Assembly (NCBI GenBank): GCA_017656265.1
Contig: JACDOD010000001.1
Location: 558,001-622,000, forward strand
Reading direction: 5' to 3'
DNA from: Bacillaceae bacterium
GTDB taxonomy: Bacteria > Bacillota > Bacilli > Bacillales > Alkalibacillaceae
DNA length: 64,000 nt
The position numbers and the translations under genes were made by a program. Positions 38,124 to 47,218 of this stretch are shown here, one piece after another; position 1 is the stretch's first letter, and every line of letters begins with the position of its first letter. The notes below the pieces were generated by a model that did not search any database, was not told the DNA's origin, and was given only the letters and a program-made list of their open reading frames with translations.

Positions 38124-39164
38124 TTATGGATAAACCGGAACCATTTGTTTCAATCCCATTGTCTCCTCAAAATCAAACAGAATATTAAAGTTTTGAACTG
38201 CCTGGCCCGCTGCTCCTTTCATTAAGTTATCAATGACAGAAACGATGGTTAATCTACCTGTTCTCTCATCCAGCTTTAAACCGATATCACAATAGTTCGA
38301 TCCGTAAACATCCTTTGTACCTGGAAAAGAACCATCCGCTCTGATTCTGACAAACGGCTCACTTTCATAAAATTGAATATAGAGATCCATTAGTTCATTT
38401 TGTTTAAGGTTCTTTTTCAACTCCACATATATGGTAGCCATGATTCCCCTTGTCATTGGAATGAGATGGGTGTGAAAGGATATGGCATCCAGCTGATCAT
38501 CCCATTCATGAATAACCTGCTCTATTTCAGGGATGTGCTGATGCTCATGGACTTTATAGATTTTCAGATTTTCATGCATCTCTGTAAAACTAGTACCGAC
38601 CGCAGGTTTTCTCCCAGCACCTGATACACCCGATTTGGCATCAATAATAATCGATTTCGGTTTCACAAGCTGACTTTTTACAATTGGAGCCAGTCCCAGT
38701 AATGTTGCCGTAGGATAACATCCCGGATTGGCAATGACATTGGCAGTTTTGATTAACTCCCGATTCATTTCAGATAGACCATATACGGCTTCTTCAAGCA
38801 GGTCTGCTGGCGCTGACGCCTTGTGATACCACTGTTCATACATACCTGGATTTTTTAGCCTGAGGTCACCGGACAAGTCAATTATTTTAAGGTCATCCGT
38901 TACCAGTTCCGGTGACAAAGATGCCGAAACTCCAGATGGTGTTGCCAGAAAAACTACATCATGACTGGCTTGAACCTGTTCTGTCTCGACCATTTCCAGA
39001 TCAAGGGTACAAATATCGGTTAAGTGCGGATAAACATGTGCATACTTTTTTTTCTCACTAGAAGATGTATAAAGAGTACAAGAAGTTACCTTTGGATGGT
39101 TCGTTAAAATCCGATGCAATTCTACACCACCATATCCTGTAGCCCCGATAATACCAACATTCAA
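38124..39164 (-). CDS. argC: N-acetyl-gamma-glutamyl-phosphate reductase
   Basis: A 346-aa NADPH-dependent reductase, the third step of arginine synthesis. The N-terminal GIIGATGYGGVEL binds the cofactor, and the catalytic Cys lies in IANPGCYPTATLLGL near residue 145. The TTG at 39164 is preferred since AGGTGATG lies 6 bases before it; ATG 39170 overlaps that ribosome site. It is the first gene of argCJBD. Confidence 0.93.
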   Translation of the reverse strand: MNVGIIGATGYGGVELHRILTNHPKVTSCTLYTSSSEKKKYAHVYPHLTDICTLDLEMVETEQVQASHDVVFLATPSGVSASLSPELVTDDLKIIDLSGDLRLKNPGMYEQWYHKASAPADLLEEAVYGLSEMNRELIKTANVIANPGCYPTATLLGLAPIVKSQLVKPKSIIIDAKSGVSGAGRKPAVGTSFTEMHENLKIYKVHEHQHIPEIEQVIHEWDDQLDAISFHTHLIPMTRGIMATIYVELKKNLKQNELMDLYIQFYESEPFVRIRADGSFPGTKDVYGSNYCDIGLKLDERTGRLTIVSVIDNLMKGAAGQAVQNFNILFDFEETMGLKQMVPVYP

Positions 39165-39202
39165 TGACATCACCTGCAATTCCGTTTTTTAAATTAGTTA
39201 AC

Positions 39203-39249
39203 ATTATAATACTGCATAAAAATAAAATCAATAGTATTTTTATTCATCT
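39203..39249 (-). promoter_or_regulatory. arg operon promoter with ARG-box-like site
   Basis: On the minus strand TTGATT (39231-39226), a 17-base spacer and a perfect TATAAT (39208-39203). Just upstream, GATGAATAAAAATACTA (minus strand, about 39247-39231) matches the ATGAATAWWWAT half of known ArgR/AhrC boxes, and TTTTTATGCA recurs in the spacer. Arginine-responsive repression by an ArgR-type protein is therefore likely. Confidence 0.65.
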
Positions 39250-39416
39250 ACAAAAAAAGAATACAACAACACCTCTCTGATCATCATCCTTTTTTCAGGA
39301 CCTTAAGAATGGTTCACATTTTTTATAGATAGTATCAATGCTCTTATTTTATTCATCGTTTTGTTTCTTCTTTTAAAGCACTATAAGAATATGAGCCTGT
39401 TGAAGGAGAAATAAAT

Positions 39417-39462
39417 AACCCTCGGCCAGGGACGTTATATCACAGTCCACTAACCGAGGGTT
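39417..39462 (-). terminator. Stacked hairpin terminator of ktrC
   Basis: The outer stem AACCCTCGG/CCGAGGGTT encloses an inner stem GGAC/GTCC. The minus strand continues ATTTATTT, a weak U-tract, 32 bases after the ktrC stop. Confidence 0.65.
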
Positions 39463-39493
39463 CGCTCATTTCATCATAGATGGTAGTTATAAA

Positions 39494-40168
39494 TTATTCT
39501 TCATCGTCATCTGCTACAAGAAGCTTTTCAAATCTTGATATATCTTTATCAGCGCCAATTACAATTAAAACATCGTCATTCCGAATAATTTCATTGGCCA
39601 TAGGTGAAACAATAATATCCTTATCCCGTTTGATCGCAACCACATTACATCCGTATTTTGCCCGAATATCCAGGTCGATTAAAGTACGTCCACTCATTTT
39701 GGTACCTGCTTTAACCTCTACAATACTATGTTCATCCGATAGTTCCAGATAATCCAGGACATTATTCGAAATTATGTGATGGGCTATCCGTTTTCCCATA
39801 TCCCTTTCAGGATGAACGACACGATCAGCACCGATTTTGCTCAACACTTTTTCATGGTAATCATTCTGAGCTTTTACAGTAATTTTTTTTATTCCTAACT
39901 CCTTAAGAATTAAGGTTGTTAGAATGCTGGCTTGCAGGTTATCACCAATCGCAACAATGACGTGATCGATATTGGTTATTCCCAGCTCTTTTAACACGTT
40001 TTCATCCGTGGAATCTGCAATCACAGCATGGGATGCTATATCTTTAAATTCATTAACTTTATCTTCATCCTTATCGATTGCGAGGACTTCCATTCCTTCT
40101 TTACTGAGTTCGCGGCAAATACTGCCTCCAAATCTTCCAAGTCCGATTATGGCAAATTGTTTTTTCAT
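39494..40168 (-). CDS. ktrC: KtrC-type potassium channel regulatory subunit
   Basis: A 224-aa cytosolic RCK protein. RCK_N begins AIIGLGRFGGSICREL (nucleotide-binding GxGxxG), and RCK_C spans roughly residues 135-220. It gates a KtrD-type potassium channel; RCK_C of KtrC binds c-di-AMP in B. subtilis. The ATG at 40168 has GGAGG 8 bases upstream. In B. subtilis ktrC lies directly beside rnjA; here the arg operon separates them. The channel subunit is not in the window. Confidence 0.87.
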   Translation of the reverse strand: MKKQFAIIGLGRFGGSICRELSKEGMEVLAIDKDEDKVNEFKDIASHAVIADSTDENVLKELGITNIDHVIVAIGDNLQASILTTLILKELGIKKITVKAQNDYHEKVLSKIGADRVVHPERDMGKRIAHHIISNNVLDYLELSDEHSIVEVKAGTKMSGRTLIDLDIRAKYGCNVVAIKRDKDIIVSPMANEIIRNDDVLIVIGADKDISRFEKLLVADDDEE

Positions 40169-40239
40169 TGATAATGCCTCCATTATTCTTCATTGCTGCC
40201 ATTAGTCTAACACATCTTGTCAAAAAAATGGAGAGTATA

Positions 40240-40376
40240 TAGAAAAACGGAAGCGCCCGTTTAGCCCCGAAAACGGCTGATCGCACCTCCTGAAACAGGT
40301 GCGTATAGAGGTTCAGGACACGGGCTGGACAATCTAATATCTCCACCTAAAGGATTGTAGTAGACTAAAAATTTAC
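40240..40376 (+). repeat. CGGAAGCGCC dispersed element, copy B
   Basis: It opens AGAAAAACGGAAGCGCCCG, then TTTAGCCCCGAAAACGGC, and ends GGGCTGGACAATC with a TCC...GGATTG stretch, as in the copy at 31396. The middle is unrelated and has its own hairpin, GCACCT/AGGTGC at 40284-40303. It sits between ktrC and the ABC exporter genes. Confidence 0.7.
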
Positions 40377-40390
40377 ACTCCCTAATTTTT

Positions 40391-40436
40391 AAAATAAAAC
40401 CAGCAAAGGAAGAGTTGTGTCTTCCCCGCTGGTCTT
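40391..40436 (-). terminator. Terminator of the ABC exporter pair
   Basis: On the minus strand ACCAGC, then GGAAGA/TCTTCC, then GCTGGT form a nested stem followed by TTTATTTT. Confidence 0.8.
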
Positions 40437-40442
40437 TATAGG

Positions 40443-42278
40443 TTATATCGCATCTAACATCTGGAACTGAGCTTTAACCAGTTTGTAATACTCTCCTTTT
40501 TTCGCCATTAGTTCATCATGATTACCCTGTTCAATAATTTCCCCGTGATCAAGGACGATAATGTTATCTGAATCACGGATTGTTGACAGTCTGTGGGCAA
40601 TGACAATAGATGTCCTACCCTTTAACAGTTTTTTCATGGCGTTTTGAATTTTCACTTCAGTTTCCGTATCGATACTTGCAGTTGCTTCATCCAGAATGAT
40701 AATTTTAGGATCAGCAAGCAGAGCCCTTGCAAAGGAAAGCAATTGGCGCTCCCCAACTGATAAAATATTTCCCCGCTCTTCAACCTCAGTTTCATATCCA
40801 TTGGCTAGCCGCTGAATAAAGTCATGAGCTCCCACCAGTTTAGAAGCTTCGATCACTTCTTCATCAGTAGCGTCAGGACGCCCAAATCGAATATTTTCCA
40901 TTATTGTTCCGGAAAAAATAAACGTATCCTGCAGTACGATACTGATATTCTGGCGCAAACTGTCAAGCCTGATATCCCGTAAATCGTGCCCGTCTACCTT
41001 TACTCTTCCTCCTGTCGGGTCGTAAAACCGGCTGACCAGGTTGGCGATGGTGGTTTTACCCGATCCGGTATGACCAACAAGGGCTACAGTTTGACCGGGC
41101 TTCATTTCCAGCGAAATATCCTTCAAGGCTGTTCGCTTTTCATCATATGAAAATGTAACATGATCAAATTCAATGTGACCCTTCACATTTTCGAGTTCAA
41201 TTGCATCTTTTTTTTCCTCAACATTAGGCTTCTCATCAAGAAATTCAAAAATTCTTTCCGATGATGCCATAGCCATCAGCAGCTGGTTATAAATCTGACC
41301 CAGGCGGGAAATCGGATCCCAGAACATACCAAGGTAAAAAGCAAAGGATACGAATTCACCTGTTGTGATATCCTGTGTCTGGATCAAATGAGCACCGTAC
41401 CAGATTAAAATCGCAGTACCTACAGCATTACTCATTTCAACAAACGGGCGGAACATGGCACTTTTTCTAGTGGCATTCCTCCAGCTCTGAAAGTTATCTG
41501 TGTTCAGGCCTTCAAAAAATTCGGTGTTTTCTTTTTCCTGTGAAAAAGATTGGGTAACGCGGATTCCCTGAATACTTTCATTTAAATGGGAATTCAGCCT
41601 GGACTGCTGAATCCGTACCCCTTGCCAGGATCTCCGAATGTTTTTCCGCAGTTTTGTCGATATGAAAAACATTATCGGAATAATGACCATAATGGCGAGG
41701 GTCAGTTTTGGACTCATAATAAATAAAATAACCAGAATTCCCGTCAGCGTTAGAATATCCATCAGCAGGTTGATAATTCCGTTAGTAAATAACTCCTGCA
41801 GTGAGTTAATATCATTCATAATTCTGACTAAAATGGACCCCGCCGAACGGGAATCAAAGAAACGATGGGACAGACGTTGCACATGGGAAAATAAGTGACG
41901 TCGTAAATCAAAAATAACATTCTGACCGAGATGATTTACCCATTTGATTCTTAACGCATTTCCTATATAACTAATTAAATATAATACACCTATTGTAAAA
42001 ACCAGAATGGTAAGTAAATCCACATTTTTCTCTTTTATGGCATGGTCAATGGTGTAAACCCCAATGATAATAGGAGCAGCCAACCGTACAGCAGTAGAAA
42101 CCATCATAGCCAGAAGTCCTGCCGGAAGCAGCGTGAAGGCATACGGTTTTAAATAACTTAATAAGCGGACGAGCTGCTGCCAGTTAAAGGGTTTATCAAT
42201 TGCCTGGTCAATGGTGTAATGAAATCGGTTGAGATTCCGATTTACTTTTTTGGTGACAGTCTTATTCTTTTTCGACAT
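40443..42278 (-). CDS. ABC exporter half-transporter with degenerate signature (YfiC/BmrD-like)
   Basis: A 611-aa half-transporter with about six membrane helices and a C-terminal ATPase. Walker A is GHTGSGKTT and Walker B is IIILDEATAS with the catalytic Glu, but the signature is LSVGERQ rather than LSGGQ. It pairs with the upstream gene (12 bases away), whose defects complement it, so the two form a heterodimeric multidrug-type exporter. AAAGGAGGGGG precedes the ATG. Length fits YfiC better than BmrD. The substrate is unknown. Confidence 0.87.
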   Translation of the reverse strand: MSKKNKTVTKKVNRNLNRFHYTIDQAIDKPFNWQQLVRLLSYLKPYAFTLLPAGLLAMMVSTAVRLAAPIIIGVYTIDHAIKEKNVDLLTILVFTIGVLYLISYIGNALRIKWVNHLGQNVIFDLRRHLFSHVQRLSHRFFDSRSAGSILVRIMNDINSLQELFTNGIINLLMDILTLTGILVILFIMSPKLTLAIMVIIPIMFFISTKLRKNIRRSWQGVRIQQSRLNSHLNESIQGIRVTQSFSQEKENTEFFEGLNTDNFQSWRNATRKSAMFRPFVEMSNAVGTAILIWYGAHLIQTQDITTGEFVSFAFYLGMFWDPISRLGQIYNQLLMAMASSERIFEFLDEKPNVEEKKDAIELENVKGHIEFDHVTFSYDEKRTALKDISLEMKPGQTVALVGHTGSGKTTIANLVSRFYDPTGGRVKVDGHDLRDIRLDSLRQNISIVLQDTFIFSGTIMENIRFGRPDATDEEVIEASKLVGAHDFIQRLANGYETEVEERGNILSVGERQLLSFARALLADPKIIILDEATASIDTETEVKIQNAMKKLLKGRTSIVIAHRLSTIRDSDNIIVLDHGEIIEQGNHDELMAKKGEYYKLVKAQFQMLDAI

Positions 42279-42290
42279 ATTCCCCCTCCT

Positions 42291-44045
42291 TTACCCATGT
42301 TGTCTTTCCATGATGATATCTTTATCCTTATACTGAATATCGTAAATGCGTTGATATGGCCCATTATTACAGAGCAAGTCCTCATGAACTCCCCGTTCCA
42401 CAATGTTTCCATCTTCCAGAACAAGGATTTCGTCGGCATGTTTTAAAGATGAAATACGATGGGCAATAATGAACGTTGTTCTTCCTGCCATAACTTCTTT
42501 TAGAGCTTTTTGAATGTTAAATTCTGTTTCCATGTCGACTGCACTTGTAGCATCATCCAGTATCAAAATGCTTGGATCTATCAGTAATGCCCGGGCAATG
42601 GAAATACGCTGCTTTTGACCTCCGGAAAGCCCCATGCCCCGTTCACCCAGCATGGTGTCATATCCATCTGGCATTTCCATAATAAACTCATGTGCCTGGG
42701 CGCGTTTGGCCGCTTCAATGACTTCTTCCATGGTAGCCTCTGGATTCCCGTATCGGATATTTTCTTTTATGGTTGTTGAGAACAAAAACGGCTCCTGCAG
42801 GACAAAGCCAATATTTTTTCTTATTGTTTTCAGAGAATAATTCTGTACATTTACTCCATCAATCAATATTTCTCCTGCGTCCGGCTCGTAGAAACGGGTA
42901 ATCAGCTGTGTGATGGTTGTTTTTCCAGAACCGGTTGAGCCAATGAGTCCGACCACTTTTCCAGGAGGCGCATCAAATGAAATATCTTTTAATGCGGCAT
43001 CGTCATCCTCTGTGTAGGTCAAAGATACATTCTTGAAGGTTACATGACCTTTCAGCCGGTCTTTAACAATTGCACCTGGAACTTCCTGAATATCTTCTTC
43101 AGCTTCCAGGATTTCCAGCAAACGTTCACCCGAAGCCTTAGCCTGTGAGAAAAGATTAATCACAAATCCCAGGTTCATTAAAGGCCACATAATATACCAC
43201 ACGAGACTGAAAAAGGCCACCAGTTCACCCGGACGAAGATCCTCATTAATGACAAGATGTCCTCCGTAGGCTAACAGAGCAACTACACAAATATTCCCGA
43301 TAAACTCCATCAGTGGAAAGAATTTAGACCATATACCCGCTGTGCGCAAGTAATTCTGCCGATAGTCCTCATTTTTGTCCAGAAAACGATTAATTTCAAA
43401 ATCTTCCCTGGATAAAGATTTGACCGTATTAATTCCGCTGATATTTTCTTGAACCCTTGTATTCAATTTCCCGAACGATTTTCGAACTCCTCTGAAGGCA
43501 GGGTGTACACGTTTGTCGAATTGGTAAACAACTACCGCAAGAAACGGCATAGCAGCCATGGTTACAAGTGTAAGCGGTACAGAGTAGTAAACCATTACTC
43601 CCAGCGTGAACAGAATTAAAAGGGAAATTCGGATCAATTCAGCAAATCCAAAAGATAAAAAGAATCGAAATCCTTCTACATCAGCCGTTAACCTGGACAT
43701 CAGATCTCCAGTTTTCGCATTATCGTAGTATCGAAATGCCAGGCGCTGTAATTTTTTATATAATGCTTCACGTAATGTATAAACAGATTTAATTCCGAAT
43801 AAGTCCCCTAAGTATTGGTGAAAAAATGTTGAAACTCCCTTCACTCCCATAATTAAAACAAATCCAAAGGCCAGATAAGGAATCAGGCCAAACCTTCCCC
43901 CAAGGATGACTTCATCGATTGTCATTTGAAGGACGATTGGATATACAACTGTGATTCCTGTAACAAAAAGCAGGAAAAACAGAGAAATAAAAAAGAACCT
44001 TTTGTAAGGCCAATAAAATTCTTTTAATTTTTGAAAGGTATTCAC
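42291..44045 (-). CDS. ABC exporter half-transporter with Asp in place of catalytic Glu (YfiB/BmrC-like)
   Basis: A 584-aa half-transporter, first of the pair. Walker A is GSTGSGKTT and the signature is a canonical LSGGQKQR, but Walker B reads ILILDDATSA with Asp where the catalytic Glu should be. This is the pattern of BmrC-type subunits, where one composite ATP site is degenerate. The GTG start at 44045 follows AAAGGAGGGGG. Its 3' end is 12 bases before the partner. Confidence 0.87.
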   Translation of the reverse strand: MNTFQKLKEFYWPYKRFFFISLFFLLFVTGITVVYPIVLQMTIDEVILGGRFGLIPYLAFGFVLIMGVKGVSTFFHQYLGDLFGIKSVYTLREALYKKLQRLAFRYYDNAKTGDLMSRLTADVEGFRFFLSFGFAELIRISLLILFTLGVMVYYSVPLTLVTMAAMPFLAVVVYQFDKRVHPAFRGVRKSFGKLNTRVQENISGINTVKSLSREDFEINRFLDKNEDYRQNYLRTAGIWSKFFPLMEFIGNICVVALLAYGGHLVINEDLRPGELVAFFSLVWYIMWPLMNLGFVINLFSQAKASGERLLEILEAEEDIQEVPGAIVKDRLKGHVTFKNVSLTYTEDDDAALKDISFDAPPGKVVGLIGSTGSGKTTITQLITRFYEPDAGEILIDGVNVQNYSLKTIRKNIGFVLQEPFLFSTTIKENIRYGNPEATMEEVIEAAKRAQAHEFIMEMPDGYDTMLGERGMGLSGGQKQRISIARALLIDPSILILDDATSAVDMETEFNIQKALKEVMAGRTTFIIAHRISSLKHADEILVLEDGNIVERGVHEDLLCNNGPYQRIYDIQYKDKDIIMERQHG

Positions 44046-44252
44046 ACGTCCCCCTCCTTTTCTCTTTTTTGGCGTATATATAAATATATCGGGTTCCGAA
44101 ATAAATTTCCACCCATTTGCTAAAATTTTTTAAAAATTTTTTGTATCCTTTATTTTCAGACCCATGCCTAAGTCTAAACCTACATACCTCTTTCAACAAC
44201 AGCCTTTGGACTGAAATTTTGTACTCCTCAAGCCCCCGATATGTTACACAAC

Positions 44253-44294
44253 AAAAAAACTGCCTGGTCTAAACTTGTCTCAAAGACCAGACAG
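44253..44294 (-). terminator. Terminator of ykuV
   Basis: On the minus strand CTGTCTGGTCT pairs with AGACCAGGCAG (one G-U) around a 13-base loop, followed by seven T. Confidence 0.85.
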
Positions 44295-44313
44295 TACATT
44301 TACATCAAAACCC

Positions 44314-44754
44314 TTATTCTCCCAGTACACGATTGACCCGTTTTTCAAGCATTTTCATACCGCCACCACCAGCCTGGAAGTGACGAAGCTTGCCTTCTGC
44401 ATCAAACACATAATATGCAGGAACATATTGATTTTCAAATGCATCGGTAAGGGTATGAGAATTGTCAACGTAAATAGGTTGAGTAATTCCTAAATTTTCA
44501 GCTATTTCTTTAACCTGATCAATGTCCAGATCCTTTTCAGAACGTGGCATATGAACAGATACTACATTTAACTGATCTTTATACTGATCTCTAAACTCAT
44601 TGACTTTTGGCATGGCTTCTTTACAAAGGCCACAGCTTACAGACCAGAAATGAATGAGCGTAGGCTTTTCACCAACGAGTTCATCCTTTGTAACTTCTCC
44701 ATTAATCCATTCGGTTGCCCCATCCAACTCAGGCATAGGTGTTCGCAGTCTCAT
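44314..44754 (-). CDS. ykuV: Cytosolic thiol-disulfide oxidoreductase YkuV
   Basis: A 146-aa TlpA/ResA-like thioredoxin-fold protein with the redox motif CGLC at residues 41-44 and a cis-Pro in YVPAYYVFD. There is no signal peptide or anchor, so it is cytosolic. The sequence closely matches my memory of B. subtilis YkuV, which reduces disulfides and is paired with peroxiredoxin YkuU. ykuU lies 157 bases upstream but has its own terminator, so the two are separately transcribed here. Confidence 0.92.
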   Translation of the reverse strand: MRLRTPMPELDGATEWINGEVTKDELVGEKPTLIHFWSVSCGLCKEAMPKVNEFRDQYKDQLNVVSVHMPRSEKDLDIDQVKEIAENLGITQPIYVDNSHTLTDAFENQYVPAYYVFDAEGKLRHFQAGGGGMKMLEKRVNRVLGE

Positions 44755-44859
44755 TATTGATCACTCCTTTAAAAAATAACCCTGTTCTATGAATCCAGAC
44801 ATTTATTTTTTTATATTATACCATTTCATGTAAATCATGTATCTCTTAAATAACGTTTA

Positions 44860-44897
44860 AAAAAAGGTCTAACACTGGAAAATGTTAGACCTTTTTT
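44860..44897 (-). terminator. Terminator of ykuU
   Basis: AAAAAAGGTCTAACA and TGTTAGACCTTTTTT form a perfect stem with an 8-base loop, with U-tracts on both strands. Confidence 0.9.
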
Positions 44898-44910
44898 AGC
44901 AGAAAAGCGT

Positions 44911-45459
44911 TTAAACTTTTAGTGTTTCTTGACCTGGCTTCCAGTTCGCCGGGCAAAGTCCGCCAGTTTGAAGGGCTTGAAGAACGCGAAGAACTTCATC
45001 AACTTCACGTCCAATGTTGTTGTGGTGTACTACCTGATACTGCAGTTCACCTTCAGGGTTGATGATGAACAGACCGCGAAGTGCTATTCCCTCGTCTTCA
45101 ATCAGAACACCATAATCACGGGAAACAATATGATTAGTGTCAGCAGCCAGCGGATATTTCAGCTGACCTAAACCATTGTCGTCGCGCGGTGTGTTGATCC
45201 ATGCAAGGTGAGTATGAATAGTGTCAGTGGAAACTCCGATTACTTCAGCATCCAGATCTTCGAATTCATCATAACGATCAGAAATTGCTGTAATCTCTGT
45301 TGGACATACAAACGTGAAGTCCATTGGATAGAAGAAAAGAACAGTCCATTTCCCTTTTTTCATGTTTTCCTCAAGGCTAACTTTGCCAAACTCTTTGTCA
45401 GGCATAACAGCGTCCATTTCAAAGCGAGGAGCCTGTTTGCCTACCATACGTTCTGCCAT
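44911..45459 (-). CDS. ykuU: 2-Cys peroxiredoxin YkuU
   Basis: A 182-aa AhpC/Prx1-type peroxidase that reduces hydrogen peroxide and alkyl hydroperoxides. The peroxidatic Cys52 is in DFTFVCPTE and the resolving Cys169 in GGLCPANW. The start at 45459 has GGAGGGATTACCT upstream; an in-frame start at 45474 is poorer. YkuV is its likely reductant or partner. A consensus promoter lies at 45521-45549. Confidence 0.93.
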   Translation of the reverse strand: MAERMVGKQAPRFEMDAVMPDKEFGKVSLEENMKKGKWTVLFFYPMDFTFVCPTEITAISDRYDEFEDLDAEVIGVSTDTIHTHLAWINTPRDDNGLGQLKYPLAADTNHIVSRDYGVLIEDEGIALRGLFIINPEGELQYQVVHHNNIGREVDEVLRVLQALQTGGLCPANWKPGQETLKV

Positions 45460-45520
45460 AGGTAATCCCTCCATATGTAATGTTTTGTCTTATTGTGATA
45501 TAATGGCACAGACAATACCC

Positions 45521-45549
45521 ATTATAACCAAGCCCTTATTTTAAGTCAA
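45521..45549 (-). promoter_or_regulatory. ykuU promoter
   Basis: On the minus strand TTGACT (45549-45544), 17 bases, and TATAAT (45526-45521). Downstream, around 45491-45510, TTGTGATATAATGGCACAG is a loose dyad that may be a regulator site; it does not fit PerR well. Confidence 0.75.
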
Positions 45550-45718
45550 TGTTAAATTGTAATAAATTTAATCTGAGGCAACATCTATATTTTAGGTCTA
45601 CCCTCTAACATATTGCCCATTTTTAATTCTCATTAAACACAAATGTTTTATCATTTGTAACATGATTTGCTCAATTTATTTAAAAAGGACAGGATTATTC
45701 TGTTCAGCACCAAAAAAC

Positions 45719-46996
45719 TTATCCTTTTTTTACTTCTACTTTTTTAATATAGCCCTCTTCTTGTTCTAAAACTTTAAATGTGTAGCCATTATAAGTGATA
45801 ACTGTTCCTTTTTTCGCTTCAATATTCTGAGTAAAGATCCATCCGGAGAGTGTATCAATCTCAAAATCGTCCAATTCGGTTTCCAGTAATTCATTGATAT
45901 CCTGAATCGGTATTTTTCCCTGTACTATATAGTGATTTTCTTCTATTTTTTTGTATAGGAGTTCTTCTTCGTGATCGAATTCATCTCTGATTTCCCCAAC
46001 AATTTCTTCCAGTATATCTTCAACGGTTACAAGACCGGATGTTCCGCCATATTCATCGATTAATACCGCAAGATGCGTACGGTCTTTTTGAAGCTTTAGC
46101 AACAAATCATGAATCGGTATGTTTTCAAACACTTTGATAATCGGACGGACAAACGGCCGTAAAGACTCCAGGTTTGAACAATCTTCATAAAACAGCTCTT
46201 TTATATGGATCATGCCGATAATATGATCCTTGTCCTCATCCACAACAGGATATCGTGTGTACCTTTCATCTTTTATCTGCTTTAAGATTTCCTGAACCGG
46301 ATCATTGATATCGATGACTGACATGTCTGTTCTAGGGATCATAATTTCTTTGGCTGTGCGGTTATCGAACTCAAAAATCCGGTCTACATACTGATATTCG
46401 GACTGATTAATTTCCCCTTTTTTATAACTTTGACTTAATATGTACCGCAGTTCTTCTTCACTGTGGGCTTCTTCCTGTTCACTCACGGTTTTAAATCCAA
46501 ATAACCGTACAACGAGGTTTCCTGCTCCGTTTAGGGACCAGATGAATGGATACATGATTCTGTGAAACCAGTAAAGAGGCTTCGCGACAATAAGAGTAAT
46601 TTCTTCTGCTTTTTGAATCGCAATCGTCTTTGGAGCCAGTTCCCCAAGGACGACATGCAAAAAGGTTACAATGGAAAAAGCGATGACAAAAGATATCGAG
46701 TGAGTCATAGCCTCCGGAAGGTCAAACATAGCGAATATCGGGTACAGCAACCGATCAACCGTGGGCTCCCCCAGCCATCCTAAACCGAGTGCTGTAACTG
46801 TAATTCCTAACTGGCAGGCAGACAGATAATCATCCAGCTTCCCTGTAATTTTCAAAGCCAGCTCTGCACTTTTATTTCCTTCGTTAGCCCTGGCTTCCAG
46901 CTGACTTCTCCTCACTTTTACAATGGCAAATTCACTGGCAACAAAAAAAGCTGTTAATATAATTAAAAGAACCACTATCAACACTTTTATGACCAT
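45719..46996 (-). CDS. CorC/HlyC family transporter (DUF21-CBS-CorC_HlyC)
   Basis: A 425-aa membrane protein. The DUF21/CNNM domain has about four helices over residues 1-195 (FFVASEFAIVKVRRSQLEAR near the start). A CBS pair follows near 205-340 (EIMIPRTDMSVIDI) and a C-terminal CorC_HlyC domain. Relatives such as B. subtilis MpfA (YhdP) export Mg2+; others are less clear. GGGAGAGGAAAG precedes the ATG. I give no symbol because several paralogs exist in Bacillus. Confidence 0.87.
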   Translation of the reverse strand: MVIKVLIVVLLIILTAFFVASEFAIVKVRRSQLEARANEGNKSAELALKITGKLDDYLSACQLGITVTALGLGWLGEPTVDRLLYPIFAMFDLPEAMTHSISFVIAFSIVTFLHVVLGELAPKTIAIQKAEEITLIVAKPLYWFHRIMYPFIWSLNGAGNLVVRLFGFKTVSEQEEAHSEEELRYILSQSYKKGEINQSEYQYVDRIFEFDNRTAKEIMIPRTDMSVIDINDPVQEILKQIKDERYTRYPVVDEDKDHIIGMIHIKELFYEDCSNLESLRPFVRPIIKVFENIPIHDLLLKLQKDRTHLAVLIDEYGGTSGLVTVEDILEEIVGEIRDEFDHEEELLYKKIEENHYIVQGKIPIQDINELLETELDDFEIDTLSGWIFTQNIEAKKGTVITYNGYTFKVLEQEEGYIKKVEVKKG

Positions 46997-47047
46997 AAAC
47001 TTTCCTCTCCCCTGACAGAATTAAAATGAAAGCTTTTCTTAAAATAA

Positions 47048-47086
47048 CCCCGGCACTCATAATAGCAAAAATAAAGAGTGCCAGGG
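47048..47086 (-). terminator. Probable terminator of the ykuS unit
   Basis: CCCCGGCACTC and GAGTGCCAGGG pair (one mismatch) over a 17-base loop; the minus strand continues TTATTTT. It is 130 bases past the ykuS stop. Confidence 0.6.
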
Positions 47087-47218
47087 CTTTGAAATCGTGT
47101 AAGCCTAGAAATTAGTTTCATCTGAATACGAAGACACAGAGGTACGTTATTCTATTCCCTCCGATTTTCCATTAAGTATCGTCTGCTTAACGGTTGACAG
47201 CAGGTTTGATTTTACCTA

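Larger units (their letters stand above)
39165..39493. other. Gap between argC and ktrC
   Basis: A 329-bp AT-rich gap with the arg promoter and ARG-box-like site near 39203-39249, and the ktrC terminator at 39417-39462. The stretch 39260-39410 shows no gene or structure I can support. Confidence 0.5.

Noticed and set aside
45491-45510. Rex- or PerR-like site downstream of the ykuU promoter
   Set aside because: Only the outer TTGTG/CACA symmetry fits Rex, and too few positions match the PerR box.
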